Shown here in pieces: positions 14,566 to 24,218 of a stretch of 28,828 nt of DNA. The DNA comes from JAVRLB01 sp049965455 (GTDB lineage: Archaea; Thermoplasmatota; Thermoplasmata; Thermoplasmatales; ARK-15): the NCBI GenBank assembly GCA_049965455.1, contig JBMFWH010000017.1, forward strand, positions 1-28,828, written 5' to 3'. Position numbers and translations under genes: made by a program. The notes beneath the pieces were generated by a model. That model had not been told where the DNA came from and did no database searches. It was given only the letters and a program-made list of their open reading frames with translations. Position 1 is the stretch's first letter. Every line of letters begins with the position of its first letter.

Positions 14566-15903
14566 CTAAGCTATTATTATGATTCTCAGATCGCTCACGT
14601 TCGTGTTTGTTTTTCCTGTATATATCGCATCGTTCAACTGCTCAAAAAAGGAGGAGGTATCATGCACGGTCAAGAACTTTTCTGGATTCAGGCCTATCTT
14701 GATCGCTTTTTCAATAGTGCTTTCATCTCCTATGCTTCCAGCATATCTTGAAGTTCCGTCTATTCCATCCGTTCCTACAGATGCGACCACAATTCCCGGA
14801 TCATGGATCAATTTTAATAATGCTCCAAGCACAAACTCTAGATTCCTGCCACCGATCCCTTTTTCTGTGCCTATGTTCACGGTCGTTTCTCCGCCAATGA
14901 TCAATGCGCATGGTGGCCTTAAAGGAACATGTTTCTGCTTGCATTCATTTGCAATGTTTGCGATCATTGTACCGAGTTCTCTGCTCTCCCCTTCCATGCT
15001 GGTTGAGAGTATTAAAGCCTTATACCCCATTTTTCTTGCAGTTACCGCTGCGGTCTTACAGGCAGTATAATTGGTACCAATTAATATGTTCAGTGTTTTT
15101 CTGTTTTTTAATTTTGGTACTTCTGTTTTTTTAAGATAGTTTATTATCGACTCAGGAACTTTCTCTGCAAGCCCATATTTTTTAAGGATATTATATGCAT
15201 CTGTATTTGTTGTATTATCAAAAACAGTGGGTCCGGATCCTATCATTGCAAGGTCATTGCTCGGTACATCTGAAAGGATCAAAGATACGCATTTTGCAGG
15301 TCTTGCTAGCTCTGCTAATTTACCGCCTTTGACAAGTGATACATGTTTTCTCACGGTATTAAATTCTATTATGTCCGCACCGCTGTCCAGTAAGATGCTG
15401 TTTAGTTGCTGGAGATCTGAAAGCGAAATATGATCAGGCAAGAGTTCTAATAGGGACGATGCACCACCAGAAATGAGGCATATTACCAGATCCTCTTTAT
15501 TAAGATCCTTTAAAAGATCTAGAATCTTGGATGTGCCTTTTAAAGTATTGCGGTCCAGAACTGGATGAGAAGCCTGAAAAACATCGATCTTTGACAATTT
15601 TGCATAATCTCCGTAAGGAACATTGATTGAACCTTTATCAATCCGATCTCCTAGTATCTGCTCTAAAGCGTAAGCCATATTATATGTGGCTTTTCCCGCA
15701 CCTATTATAATTACTCTCTTTATATCCCTCATCTTGAAATTTCCGATTTTTATCGTGCCGTCAAAAATAGAAACATATTTCTTTATTAGATTTTCAGGTA
15801 TTACAGAATTAATGCTTGCCTCTATAATGTCCAGAACCTTTCCCCTGAGCTCTGTATTGCCATGATCTAGGATCTCAGCTCTGTTTTTGACCGTTATTAT
15901 CAA
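14566..15903 (-). CDS. gckA: Glycerate 2-kinase, MOFRL family
   Basis: This enzyme phosphorylates D-glycerate to 2-phosphoglycerate, the step after glyceraldehyde oxidation in the npED pathway. The 445 residues are the normal length for class II glycerate kinases. Visible blocks are the N-terminal VIIIGAGKATYNMAYALE, SGGASSLLELL, the middle IIGGETTVNI...GGRNLEFVLGAL, VGTDGIDGT and the C-terminal MOFRL end TGKTNTNVSDLRII. I start at TTG 15903 because GGTGAG stands 4 bases before it. An ATG at 15933 would add ten hydrophobic residues and place that site inside the gene. It is divergent from pyruvate kinase across a 165 bp shared promoter region. Confidence 0.92.
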   Translation of the reverse strand: MIITVKNRAEILDHGNTELRGKVLDIIEASINSVIPENLIKKYVSIFDGTIKIGNFKMRDIKRVIIIGAGKATYNMAYALEQILGDRIDKGSINVPYGDYAKLSKIDVFQASHPVLDRNTLKGTSKILDLLKDLNKEDLVICLISGGASSLLELLPDHISLSDLQQLNSILLDSGADIIEFNTVRKHVSLVKGGKLAELARPAKCVSLILSDVPSNDLAMIGSGPTVFDNTTNTDAYNILKKYGLAEKVPESIINYLKKTEVPKLKNRKTLNILIGTNYTACKTAAVTARKMGYKALILSTSMEGESRELGTMIANIANECKQKHVPLRPPCALIIGGETTVNIGTEKGIGGRNLEFVLGALLKLIHDPGIVVASVGTDGIDGTSRYAGSIGDESTIEKAIKIGLNPEKFLTVHDTSSFFEQLNDAIYTGKTNTNVSDLRIIIIA

Positions 15904-16068
15904 TATGCTCACCTGCACTATAATAAGATACATAAATATTTAAGTTTTCAGAAGAAATCAAAGAAGATTGATCAGTTTCCAGCATTTCACTGGATTTAGC
16001 TATTAACATAGTTATTTTCGAGCGGGAATGAGAAAAGATTAAGTATTATAAAGATAATAGATTTTGAT
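15904..16068. promoter_or_regulatory. Divergent promoter region gckA / pyk
   Basis: TTAAGTATTATAAAG (16039-16053) ends about 15 nt before the pyk ATG and its centre is about 22 nt upstream, so the pyk message is probably leaderless. On the minus strand AAATATTTATGTAT lies about 25-35 nt before the gckA TTG, followed by GGTGAG. The shared region suggests co-regulation of two consecutive stages of lower npED metabolism. Confidence 0.45.
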
Positions 16069-17739
16069 ATGAGCGATACAAAAATTGTAGTTACTGTTGG
16101 CCCGGCTTGCGATGAAGAAATAGTCCTGAAAAAATTGTTTGTTAACGGATTGTCAGCAGTAAGAATAAACACGGCCCATGCAGAAAAAGGATATATACCT
16201 AAAATTAAAAGCAGGGTAGAAAAGCTGAACAGAGAGCTTAATACGTTCGTGGGAGTGATGGTTGATTTAAAAGGGCCGGAGCTGAGAACAGTCGATACAG
16301 ATGAGTTTTTGATCAGGTCCGGGTCCAGGTATGAGCTATCCAATAAAACGAAAAAAGGAGAATCTATACAGATTAATTTTCCGAATATACTAGAGTCTCT
16401 TGACGCCGGAGACAACATAATTATGAGCGATGGGAAATTCAGGTTTCAGGTAGTGTCAAAGAGCAGCAATGGCATTATTGTAAAAGCTCTGGATTCCGGA
16501 ACGATCAGGGATAAAAGCAGGGTAAATGTGCCAGGAAAGTATCTGGACCTGGGCGTGATCACGGATAAGGATGAAATGTACTTAAAAGAAAGCATAAAAG
16601 CAAGCGTAGATTTTTTCGCTTTGTCATTTGTCCAGAAAAGAGAGAACGTAGAAGAACTTCAAAAAATAGTAATGGAGAATCATGGCGATCAAGCCATAAT
16701 CTCAAAGATAGAGACAAAAAGTGGGTTAAGAAATCTTAACGACATTGTGAAAGTCTCAGATTTTATAATGGTAGCAAGAGGAGATCTGGGAGTTGAGTTG
16801 CCGCTGGAAGAGATTGGGCTGATCCAGAAAAAGATAATTGGTGAATCACACAAATATGGGGTACCTACAATAGTGGCAACGCAGATGCTTGAATCGATGG
16901 TTAATGCGAGCTCTCCTACAAGGGCTGAAGTTTCGGATATTACCAATGCCATACTCGATAATACTGATGCGGTTATGCTATCTGAAGAAACAGCAATAGG
17001 AAAGTTTCCAGAGCAGGCAGTATTGTATCTCAAAAAAATATTGGATTTTGTAGAAACAAAAACATTAAATTTTGATGAACCTGCAGAGTTTCTGGGAAAT
17101 CGTGTTGCATATTCTATAAGCAAAGCATCAAAAGTAATAGCTGAACAAATTGAAGCGGACGGCATAGTCGCGTTTACCAGATCTGGAAACACCGCCAGGA
17201 TGATTTCGGCGGTCAGACCGGGCGTGCCTATTTATTCTGTTGTTGCTGATCAGGGATTGGCAAGAAGAATAAATTTGTTGAGAGGCATAAAACCGCTTTT
17301 AGTATCGGATAAACATGATCTTGAAAGCTCTGAATATGTTGCAGAGTTAGAGCGGGTGTACGGAATAAAACGGGGATCAAGATTGGTAGTAACCTCCGGC
17401 GCACCCTATTTTAAATTTGGAGGAACTAATGACGTTATGATAATTACTGTTGGCGAGTTCTTAGGGCGTGGGTATCCTGCTGGAAGATCCGTGAAAGGTT
17501 CAGTTTCAACAGATAAAAAAACTGGAGACATACTTTTTGTAGACTATGAAATTGACGATATCCAAAAACATTTTAAGAATTTTAAAGGCATAATATTTAC
17601 CAGGCCCGTTAATCACAGAATTATGGATGAGATTGAAAAGCTGGGAATAACAGCATTGTACAATACTAAAATGCTTAAAGAAATTAAAGAAAATGATACT
17701 GTTTTCATAGATGGCTATACTGGAATAATAACTAAATAA
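16069..17739 (+). CDS. pyk: Pyruvate kinase with an extra C-terminal swivel-like domain
   Basis: This enzyme converts phosphoenolpyruvate and ADP to pyruvate and ATP. The TIM-barrel core shows RINTAHA, VDLKGPELRT, the catalytic lysine in ISKIETKSG, MVARGDLGVELP, and ATQMLESM...PTRAEVSDI...DAVMLSEETAIGKFP. The C domain follows to about residue 455 (FTRSGNTARMISAVRP). A further ~100 residues, from FLGRGYPAGRS to DGYTGIITK, resemble the extra C-terminal domain of some bacterial pyruvate kinases, itself related to the phosphohistidine domain of PEP synthase and PPDK. The usual catalytic THAA-type histidine loop is replaced by VNHRIMDEIEKLG, so it is probably structural or regulatory. At 556 residues the protein is longer than the usual ~470. 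Confidence 0.95.
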   Translation: MSDTKIVVTVGPACDEEIVLKKLFVNGLSAVRINTAHAEKGYIPKIKSRVEKLNRELNTFVGVMVDLKGPELRTVDTDEFLIRSGSRYELSNKTKKGESIQINFPNILESLDAGDNIIMSDGKFRFQVVSKSSNGIIVKALDSGTIRDKSRVNVPGKYLDLGVITDKDEMYLKESIKASVDFFALSFVQKRENVEELQKIVMENHGDQAIISKIETKSGLRNLNDIVKVSDFIMVARGDLGVELPLEEIGLIQKKIIGESHKYGVPTIVATQMLESMVNASSPTRAEVSDITNAILDNTDAVMLSEETAIGKFPEQAVLYLKKILDFVETKTLNFDEPAEFLGNRVAYSISKASKVIAEQIEADGIVAFTRSGNTARMISAVRPGVPIYSVVADQGLARRINLLRGIKPLLVSDKHDLESSEYVAELERVYGIKRGSRLVVTSGAPYFKFGGTNDVMIITVGEFLGRGYPAGRSVKGSVSTDKKTGDILFVDYEIDDIQKHFKNFKGIIFTRPVNHRIMDEIEKLGITALYNTKMLKEIKENDTVFIDGYTGIITK

Positions 17740-19215
17740 TCAGTCGAAAACATCATCTCTAATCGTATTTATTTTGAGCTCTGAGCCTGAATACTCTATG
17801 TACACATTCTTCAGTTTCAAGTACTCTTCTATACCCTGTTTGCTCCCTTCTCCTGCCTGCCCGGTCATCCTGAATCCAGTATGATATCCCTGCGAAGCTT
17901 CTGGGCCAGGCATGTTTACATACAGCTCTCCAAACCTTACTTTTTCAGCAGCAGTAAATATGAAGTCAGGGTCTTTCGTAAACAGATAAGAAGCCAGCCC
18001 ATATTTGGAGTCGTTAGCTTTTTTTAAGGTTTCATCAATGCTTGAAATCCTGGCAGAACCTATTACAGGGCCAAAAATCTCTTCCTGAAACAGCGGAGAA
18101 TCCTGTGCAACATTTTCTATTATTGTTGGCTCGAAGAAAAAGCCGGATTTGAATTTGCCTTTTAAATCTGGTTTTTTGCCACCGGTGAGTATTTTTAAAT
18201 TCTCATCTTTTGCTTTTTCTACAAAGCTTTGAGTAGTTTTAAGAGCCGAATCATTTATCAGTGGTCCCACATCTGAAACTCTAGGATCACCGATCCTGAG
18301 CTTCTTTACTATGTTCTTGAATCTGTTCATGAAATCGTCATATATATTTTCATGAACGTAAAGCCTCTCTGCAGCAATGCAAGATTGCCCAGCATTGAGA
18401 AATTTGGCCCATGTCAAGGTTTTCAAAGCGTTTTTTATGTCTGCATCTTTCCATACTATAAACGGAGCCTTGCCGCCAAGTTCCAGAATGAGCTTTGCCA
18501 TGTTTTTGGAGGCGTTCTGCATGATTCTCTGCCCGGTAGCGGTAGAACCTGTCATTGTGACCAGTGCCACTTTCTGATGCGATACTATGTAATCTCCAAT
18601 CTCGCTGCCTTTTCCAGTTACAAGATTGATTACGCCTTTAGGAATACCTGCTTCTTCAAATTTTTTTACGAGCCATTCTGCAGTAAACGGTGTGTCACTG
18701 CTAGGCTTCAAGACTACTGTGTTTCCAGTGAGCAGTGCAGGTGCCAGTTTCCTGACCACCATTGCTGCCGGAAAATTCCATGGTGTAAGGGCTACGACCA
18801 CTCCGTAAGGGACCTTGTACTGGAAAATTTTGCGCTTGCTGGTTTCTCCTTCTACCACGTATCCGTTTAGCTTTCTTGCAAATTCTGCATAATACTGGAT
18901 CTGATCTAATACACCATTAACCTCATCTTCTGCCTCTCTGAAAATCTTGCCATTTTCAGCAACTAACAGCTCTTTCAGTTCCTCTCTTTTAGCAGAAATC
19001 AGGTCATGAGCATAATATAATATTTTAGATCGTTCTACAGAAGTCAGATCTGACCATTTATAAAAACTTTCTTCGGCTGCGTCTATAGCAGAATCCACAT
19101 CTCTCTTTGAACCTGCAGGAAAAGTGCCTAAAACCTCTCCGGTGCTGGGATTTATTTTTTTTATAGACTCTCCTGTTTCTGATAAAACCCATTCTCCATT
19201 TATAAACATCTTCAT
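17740..19215 (-). CDS. Aldehyde dehydrogenase, probable NADP-dependent glyceraldehyde dehydrogenase
   Basis: The ALDH fold is complete in 491 residues: Asn147 (PWNFP), Lys170 (VLKPSSDTP, cofactor), Glu245 (LELGGKAP) and the nucleophile Cys279 (NAGQSCIAAE). In Thermoplasma and Picrophilus, members of this type oxidise glyceraldehyde to glycerate with NADP in the npED pathway. Placement next to pyruvate kinase and glycerate kinase supports that substrate. The alternative is a succinate semialdehyde or other aldehyde enzyme. The stop abuts the pyk stop (convergent). Start MKMFINGEWV gives the usual N-terminus; a second Met lies two codons later. Confidence 0.88.
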   Translation of the reverse strand: MKMFINGEWVLSETGESIKKINPSTGEVLGTFPAGSKRDVDSAIDAAEESFYKWSDLTSVERSKILYYAHDLISAKREELKELLVAENGKIFREAEDEVNGVLDQIQYYAEFARKLNGYVVEGETSKRKIFQYKVPYGVVVALTPWNFPAAMVVRKLAPALLTGNTVVLKPSSDTPFTAEWLVKKFEEAGIPKGVINLVTGKGSEIGDYIVSHQKVALVTMTGSTATGQRIMQNASKNMAKLILELGGKAPFIVWKDADIKNALKTLTWAKFLNAGQSCIAAERLYVHENIYDDFMNRFKNIVKKLRIGDPRVSDVGPLINDSALKTTQSFVEKAKDENLKILTGGKKPDLKGKFKSGFFFEPTIIENVAQDSPLFQEEIFGPVIGSARISSIDETLKKANDSKYGLASYLFTKDPDFIFTAAEKVRFGELYVNMPGPEASQGYHTGFRMTGQAGEGSKQGIEEYLKLKNVYIEYSGSELKINTIRDDVFD

Positions 19216-19291
19216 AATTGTATCATAATAGTTCTAATATTTAAATTTGTTCTTGCTATTAAGGAAGCATCTGTAACAGATCGTTAAAATT

Positions 19292-21190
19292 TCATTTTGC
19301 TTCAGTATACTCTAAAATAGTGATAATAAATTCAGCATGGCTCCAGATCAATGGAGATACTGATAATACCGTATTATCATAAGGATTGATCTGTTCAGAT
19401 AAGACCCCGGAGTTTTGTTTGTGATCCAGCACCCATTTTATTAGTTCTACTGCCTTGTCTATCTCTTTCATTCTTATAAAATACCTTGCAGCCCACAAAG
19501 TTGTAATGATCCACGGGTTCCCAGGAATATGAGAATCCTCTTTAGTTTTCTGATACGTGTCATTTTCATATCTTGCAATACCGCCCACATTTTTTACCCA
19601 TAATTTCTGTAATATTATGTTCATGTTTGACTGCATTCTCGTATCTTTGACATCCTTCATATCAAAAAGGAATAAGGCCATATTCTGCGAATCTACAGTG
19701 AAATCCGGAACATTGTTAATGAGTGCTCTCGCATAGTACCCTTTCTCTTCAGAATAAAAATATTTTTCAAAAGACTCAGACATCTTTTTAGCCGCAGCAT
19801 TGTATTTTTCAACAAGCTCGAAATCTCCAAAAGTTCTCGCAAAATTAGCAGCAGCTTTTAATCCAGCATATGTAGTGGCTACAGTAAAAGTATGCACACC
19901 GTACCTTTCTTCCCATAGATCATAAGAGCTCTTTGGCAGACCATTTTCATCAGTGAACTTTACTAAAAAATCAGCACTTTTTTTTATCAGGTTATCATAA
20001 AATGGAAAGAAGTATTCTATATCCAGTGATTGTAAATAGTATTGCCATAATGCCCATATCACCAGTGCAGTTTCATCTTCCTGAATTGGTATGATGGGCT
20101 CGTTGTTCATGATCCTGGGAATCCAGCTGCTCGCTATTTTTCCGTCTGCAGTGTATTTATGATAGAAATACCCGTCTTTCGATACGGTTTCCAAAGCGAA
20201 ATCAAAGAATCTTCTCGAGGCACTGAAATGCAGCGTCTTGGTAAGTGCATATGCTGCCAAGGCGGCATCTCTGGGCCAGACATAGTAGTATCCATCCCTG
20301 CTGTTTTTAAGTATGTCACTATCAGACGAGGCCATGATTCCACCCTTGTTGTTTATATGTGTTCTGATTATAAACTGCGATTTTTTAAACAAGGACGAGA
20401 GATCAGAGTTTACAGCGATCTTCTTTTTAGCGCTCCATACCTCCCAGTAATTATTTGTTCTTCTATACATTTCTTTCAGCTGATCAAGGCTGATATAACT
20501 CTTATCTTTTATTATTTCGTCCATGTTTTCGCCGCATATTATGAAATAATAGAACGTTCTCGTTTCTCCTGGCTGTATGATTATCGTGTTTCCTATTACC
20601 GAATCTACAGATCCTATCGCTACAGGATTAAACGATAGCTTGCTGTCTTCAGCATCTCTCCAAGTGCCTTCAAATCCCCTGAAAGCCTTGATGCCTATCG
20701 CATACTGATCATTGGTATTGTTGAGATCGTCCAGTGTAGCTGCTAAAAAATATCTGCTGCCTTTGTAGTGGATCACCGAGTTCAATTCAGGATAATAAAA
20801 TGCAGTGTCTCCGATATCATTTCCATATATGTAAAAATCATGATGGAAAAAGAACTTTATTTCTTGCGGCGCATTACTTTGGTTGAAAACGTTAATCTTT
20901 CTGACATAAATATCCCGGTATATGTCCACAAAATCCAGGTTCTCAAATTTTAACTGGTCAATCTGGTACTTTACATTGCCTATCATGGTATCATCCAGGT
21001 AATCCATGGCAGTAATGAGAGACCGATCAATCCATCTAAAATGATCGTTGATGGATACACCGAATCTGAAAGGGTGGCCCACTGCATGATTGTCAGACTG
21101 GTCATGGGCATAGTAAAAATCTACAATTCTATAATCTTTATCAAAGCTTACTAAAACTCTGCCATTTCCAATTGGCAAATACCTTACCAT
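19292..21190 (-). CDS. GH15 glucoamylase, intracellular
   Basis: This enzyme releases beta-D-glucose from the non-reducing ends of alpha-glucans. The 632-residue protein has the prokaryotic/archaeal layout: an N-terminal beta-sandwich domain (about 1-260), then the (alpha/alpha)6 barrel. The barrel contains RDGYYYVWPRDAALAAYAL, the general acid region YDLWEERYG (Glu427/428) and the general base region VLSEQINP (Glu599). No signal peptide is seen, so it acts inside the cell, presumably on stored glycogen. It is divergent from the debranching enzyme with a 103 bp shared promoter. The product, free glucose, is the substrate of the glucose dehydrogenase nearby. Confidence 0.95.
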   Translation of the reverse strand: MVRYLPIGNGRVLVSFDKDYRIVDFYYAHDQSDNHAVGHPFRFGVSINDHFRWIDRSLITAMDYLDDTMIGNVKYQIDQLKFENLDFVDIYRDIYVRKINVFNQSNAPQEIKFFFHHDFYIYGNDIGDTAFYYPELNSVIHYKGSRYFLAATLDDLNNTNDQYAIGIKAFRGFEGTWRDAEDSKLSFNPVAIGSVDSVIGNTIIIQPGETRTFYYFIICGENMDEIIKDKSYISLDQLKEMYRRTNNYWEVWSAKKKIAVNSDLSSLFKKSQFIIRTHINNKGGIMASSDSDILKNSRDGYYYVWPRDAALAAYALTKTLHFSASRRFFDFALETVSKDGYFYHKYTADGKIASSWIPRIMNNEPIIPIQEDETALVIWALWQYYLQSLDIEYFFPFYDNLIKKSADFLVKFTDENGLPKSSYDLWEERYGVHTFTVATTYAGLKAAANFARTFGDFELVEKYNAAAKKMSESFEKYFYSEEKGYYARALINNVPDFTVDSQNMALFLFDMKDVKDTRMQSNMNIILQKLWVKNVGGIARYENDTYQKTKEDSHIPGNPWIITTLWAARYFIRMKEIDKAVELIKWVLDHKQNSGVLSEQINPYDNTVLSVSPLIWSHAEFIITILEYTEAK

Positions 21191-21293
21191 AAAATAGTAT
21201 CTGTGTTCTCAAATTTAAAGCTTTTGATGCAAAGCCTGTTTTTATGCACTATAAAACAAAGATTTATTAATTACATTATGCTAAATCAGTAAT
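21191..21293. promoter_or_regulatory. Divergent promoter region glucoamylase / glycogen operon
   Basis: TTTATTAATTA at about 21263-21273 is a TATA candidate 21-31 nt before the + strand ATG at 21294. On the minus strand GCTTTAAATTTGAG lies 20-35 nt before the glucoamylase ATG. Both messages would have little or no leader. Confidence 0.45.
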
Positions 21294-23099
21294 ATGAACT
21301 TTGACGAAGAATGGATAATAAGCAACAGAAATGGAAGTTATGCGTCTTCCTCCACATCGCTCTCAAATCTCCGCACCTATCATGGCATGTATGTTAAAAA
21401 CATGAATGCAAGTTTTGATAGGTATGTGCTATTATCAAAGTTATTTGAAGAGCTGGAATTTGAAAACAAGAAGATAAATTTGGATACCAATCACTATCCG
21501 GGCGTGATTTATCCTGAGGGGTATAGGTATCTTCAAAATTTTGATTCTTCACAAATTCCCACATTTTATTATGACTTAGAAGAGACAAAACTTGTAAAGA
21601 AGATAATTATTGATCCTGAAAAAGACATAGTGATGATAAACTACAAATTTAGTGGTAAACTGCCAGAGCATTTCAGGCTATATCCTATGCTGGCGTTCAG
21701 AAATTATCATAATACAATGAGACAGAATGGCAGGAAATTCGAGTATGAAGAAGAACATGGTGCTTACAAATTTTTTTCTGATGACCTGTTTTTGAGAATT
21801 GCCAGGATTGGAACATTTAAAGAAGATAAGCTATGGTACTACAATTTCCAGTATATCATAGACAGAGAGCGTGGCTGCAATTACGAAGAGGATCTGTATT
21901 TGCCAGGGCACATAGAACTGGAAAATATCGGTGATACAGTGACGGTTTCCATTTACACCGATGAAGCTCCAGATTTTTCATTTGAAGAAGTTGAAAAAAG
22001 ATATCTATCCTCACTGTCCTCCATTCGCCTTAAAAATGAAAATATTAGAAAACTAGTAAGAGATTCCACATATTTTTTGACCAGAGATAACATACTTGCA
22101 GGATATTACTGGTTTGCACCTTGGGCCAGGGACACATTCATATCATTGCCGGGACTTGTGCTGATCCCTAAAAGATACCATTTGGCGAAGGATATATTAG
22201 TGAATTACACGCAAAAGATAAAAGATGGATTGATGCCAAAAACATTGTCTGAATCTGATAATTACAGCACTGCAGACTCATCATTATGGTACCTATATGC
22301 ACTGTATAAGTATTATAAATATACGCAGGACCTGAGAATGATAAAATTTGCGTACCCTAAGATGCTTGAAATAATTGATAGTTACATGAAAGGTAATGAA
22401 TATCTTGAGATGACAGATGATTATCTGATTAAAGTTAAAAAACCACAGTTAACATGGATGGATGCCCGCATAGGGGATGTGATATTTACTCCAAGAACCG
22501 GATTTCCAGTGGAAATTAATGCACTATGGTATAACGCTCTTGAAATTGTCAGGTTTATGGCTAAAAAACAGAAAGTTGAATATCCGCAATATCTGGATCT
22601 CATGATTCCGGAAGTAAGAGAAAAGTTCAAAGCTAAATTTGTAAAAAATGAAATGATCCTGGACGTGGCAGAGCCTGATGACTATAGCATCCGCCCAAAC
22701 TTCATATTTGCGTTTTCACTGCCTTATCCCGTCCTGGACAACTTTTCAAAATATTCGAAACTGGTAAAATCTAAGCTATTAACTCCTTTCGGGCTGAGAA
22801 CTCTTATTAAGGATGATAAACGATACATCGGGATCTATGAAGGAGATCAGTTCCACAGAGATTCTGCATATCACAATGGATCAATATGGCCCTGGCTTGC
22901 AGGACCTTATATCACTGCATCAACAAATGCGGGCACTGACCCTGCAGAACTCTTGGAATATTTCAAAGAGCTGTATTCATTGCCAAAAATACCGGAGATT
23001 TTTGATGGCGATGAACCGCATAAGCCAAGAGGGTGCATTATGCAGGCATGGAGTTATGGTGAATTGATAAGGGCATTTTATGAAGATTTAAAGAGATAA
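21294..23099 (+). CDS. Glycogen debranching enzyme (amylo-alpha-1,6-glucosidase type)
   Basis: This archaeal-type GDE hydrolyses alpha-1,6 branch points of glycogen. The N-terminal domain starts with the family hallmark NRNGSYASSS...RTYHGMYV (residues 11-34). The (alpha/alpha)6 catalytic domain begins near residue 255 with YWFAPWARDTFISLPG (272-287). TWMDARIGD and TPRTGFPVEINALWYNAL, then HNGSIWPWLAGPY and RGCIMQAWSYGELIRA, complete the pattern. Length (601) is normal for the single-activity archaeal form, without the glucanotransferase domain of eukaryotic enzymes. The glycogen synthase ATG follows 3 bp after the stop. Confidence 0.94.
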   Translation: MNFDEEWIISNRNGSYASSSTSLSNLRTYHGMYVKNMNASFDRYVLLSKLFEELEFENKKINLDTNHYPGVIYPEGYRYLQNFDSSQIPTFYYDLEETKLVKKIIIDPEKDIVMINYKFSGKLPEHFRLYPMLAFRNYHNTMRQNGRKFEYEEEHGAYKFFSDDLFLRIARIGTFKEDKLWYYNFQYIIDRERGCNYEEDLYLPGHIELENIGDTVTVSIYTDEAPDFSFEEVEKRYLSSLSSIRLKNENIRKLVRDSTYFLTRDNILAGYYWFAPWARDTFISLPGLVLIPKRYHLAKDILVNYTQKIKDGLMPKTLSESDNYSTADSSLWYLYALYKYYKYTQDLRMIKFAYPKMLEIIDSYMKGNEYLEMTDDYLIKVKKPQLTWMDARIGDVIFTPRTGFPVEINALWYNALEIVRFMAKKQKVEYPQYLDLMIPEVREKFKAKFVKNEMILDVAEPDDYSIRPNFIFAFSLPYPVLDNFSKYSKLVKSKLLTPFGLRTLIKDDKRYIGIYEGDQFHRDSAYHNGSIWPWLAGPYITASTNAGTDPAELLEYFKELYSLPKIPEIFDGDEPHKPRGCIMQAWSYGELIRAFYEDLKR

Positions 23100-23102
23100 A
23101 CT

Positions 23103-24218
23103 ATGAAAATCACGGTTATAGGATGGGAACTGCCACCGGCGTTTTCAGGTGGACTTGGAATACATACAATTAACCTGTTCAGCATAATAAGCAAGTTTGC
23201 AGAGGTAGAGATATATATCCCGAACATGGCAAGATCATATCCCGTTTATCCTTTTTCTGTAAGGACAGTTCAACTGACCTCGCAGGGATTTAAAAGCAGT
23301 TATGAACCAATCATTACCAATTTTTATGACGCAGTTGAAGAGTATAATCAGAAAGTTGTGAAAGCTTTTAATCCTAAAAACACAGCGGTAATTCACTGTC
23401 ATGACTGGATCACGTTTAAAGCGGGCGTAGAGATCAAAGAAAAATACGGAATACCACTCGTTGTGACCGTTCATAGCACTGAAATAGACCGATCTGGAAA
23501 CTTTTATCCGCAGAGGTCAATAATGGACATAGAGGAGCAGGGGCTAAAAAAAGCGGATCATATAATTGCAGTATCAGATTATACAAGAAAGATAATAACA
23601 GATACTTATGGTGTTCCGGATTCTAAAATAACCACAATATACAATGGATTGGGCAAGCATTTCTCTTCAATCCCGCCAAAAAACTACAATCTATCAGGAT
23701 ATGTATTATATTTTGGCAGGGTCACCATGCAAAAAGGACCCATATTCTTCGTAGAAGCAGCTAAAAAGGTTATTGATGAGATCCACGGTTTAAAATTCAT
23801 AATGGCTGGAACTGGAGAGCAGTTGGAAGAGATGAAAACCCTATCAAAAACGCTTTCTATTAATAAAAATATGATATTTACCGGCTTTGTAGAATTTAAT
23901 AAAGCGATGCAATATTATCGGAACAGCGACCTGTTCGTCTTGCCTGCCGTTTCAGAGCCATTTGGCATAACTGTCCTGGAGGCCATGAGCTCAGGGACTC
24001 CTGCCATAATAAGCAAAACCACAGGCGTAGGAGAAGCATTGAAAAATATACTTAAGGCAGATTTCTGGGATACGGATCTCATTGCAGAGTATATACTAGG
24101 CACAATAAAGTACAGAAGCCTTAGAAGCACGTTAGGCTCGATGGGGCAGATGGAGGCAAAGAAGTTTACATGGGAAAAAGCAGCAATAAAGACGATGGAG
24201 GTGTATCTGTCTTTATGA
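23103..24218 (+). CDS. Glycogen synthase (glycosyltransferase)
   Basis: The enzyme extends alpha-1,4-glucan from ADP- or UDP-glucose. The GT-B fold is visible: ELPPAFSGGLG at 9-19 (the counterpart of the KxGGL donor loop), IHCHDW at 97-102, VHSTEID, then GRVTMQKGP (Arg206, Lys211) and the E-x7-E motif EPFGITVLE (Glu285, Glu293) with AMSSGTP. At 371 residues it is shorter than bacterial GlgA and closer to archaeal GT4/GT5 forms; the nucleotide sugar cannot be read from sequence. The gene sits between the debranching enzyme and a GH57 amylase, overlapping the latter by 4 bp. Confidence 0.9.
   Translation: MKITVIGWELPPAFSGGLGIHTINLFSIISKFAEVEIYIPNMARSYPVYPFSVRTVQLTSQGFKSSYEPIITNFYDAVEEYNQKVVKAFNPKNTAVIHCHDWITFKAGVEIKEKYGIPLVVTVHSTEIDRSGNFYPQRSIMDIEEQGLKKADHIIAVSDYTRKIITDTYGVPDSKITTIYNGLGKHFSSIPPKNYNLSGYVLYFGRVTMQKGPIFFVEAAKKVIDEIHGLKFIMAGTGEQLEEMKTLSKTLSINKNMIFTGFVEFNKAMQYYRNSDLFVLPAVSEPFGITVLEAMSSGTPAIISKTTGVGEALKNILKADFWDTDLIAEYILGTIKYRSLRSTLGSMGQMEAKKFTWEKAAIKTMEVYLSL

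Noticed and set aside
15957..15975. AATCAAAGAAGATTGATCAG resembling the tnpB end motif
   Set aside because: Only partial match, no TGA-CAAGGCC tail and no extended similarity.
24170..24214. Upstream ATG for the GH57 gene
   Set aside because: It adds 15 non-conserved residues inside glycogen synthase and places the GGAGGTG ribosome site within the gene; family homology starts at the second Met.
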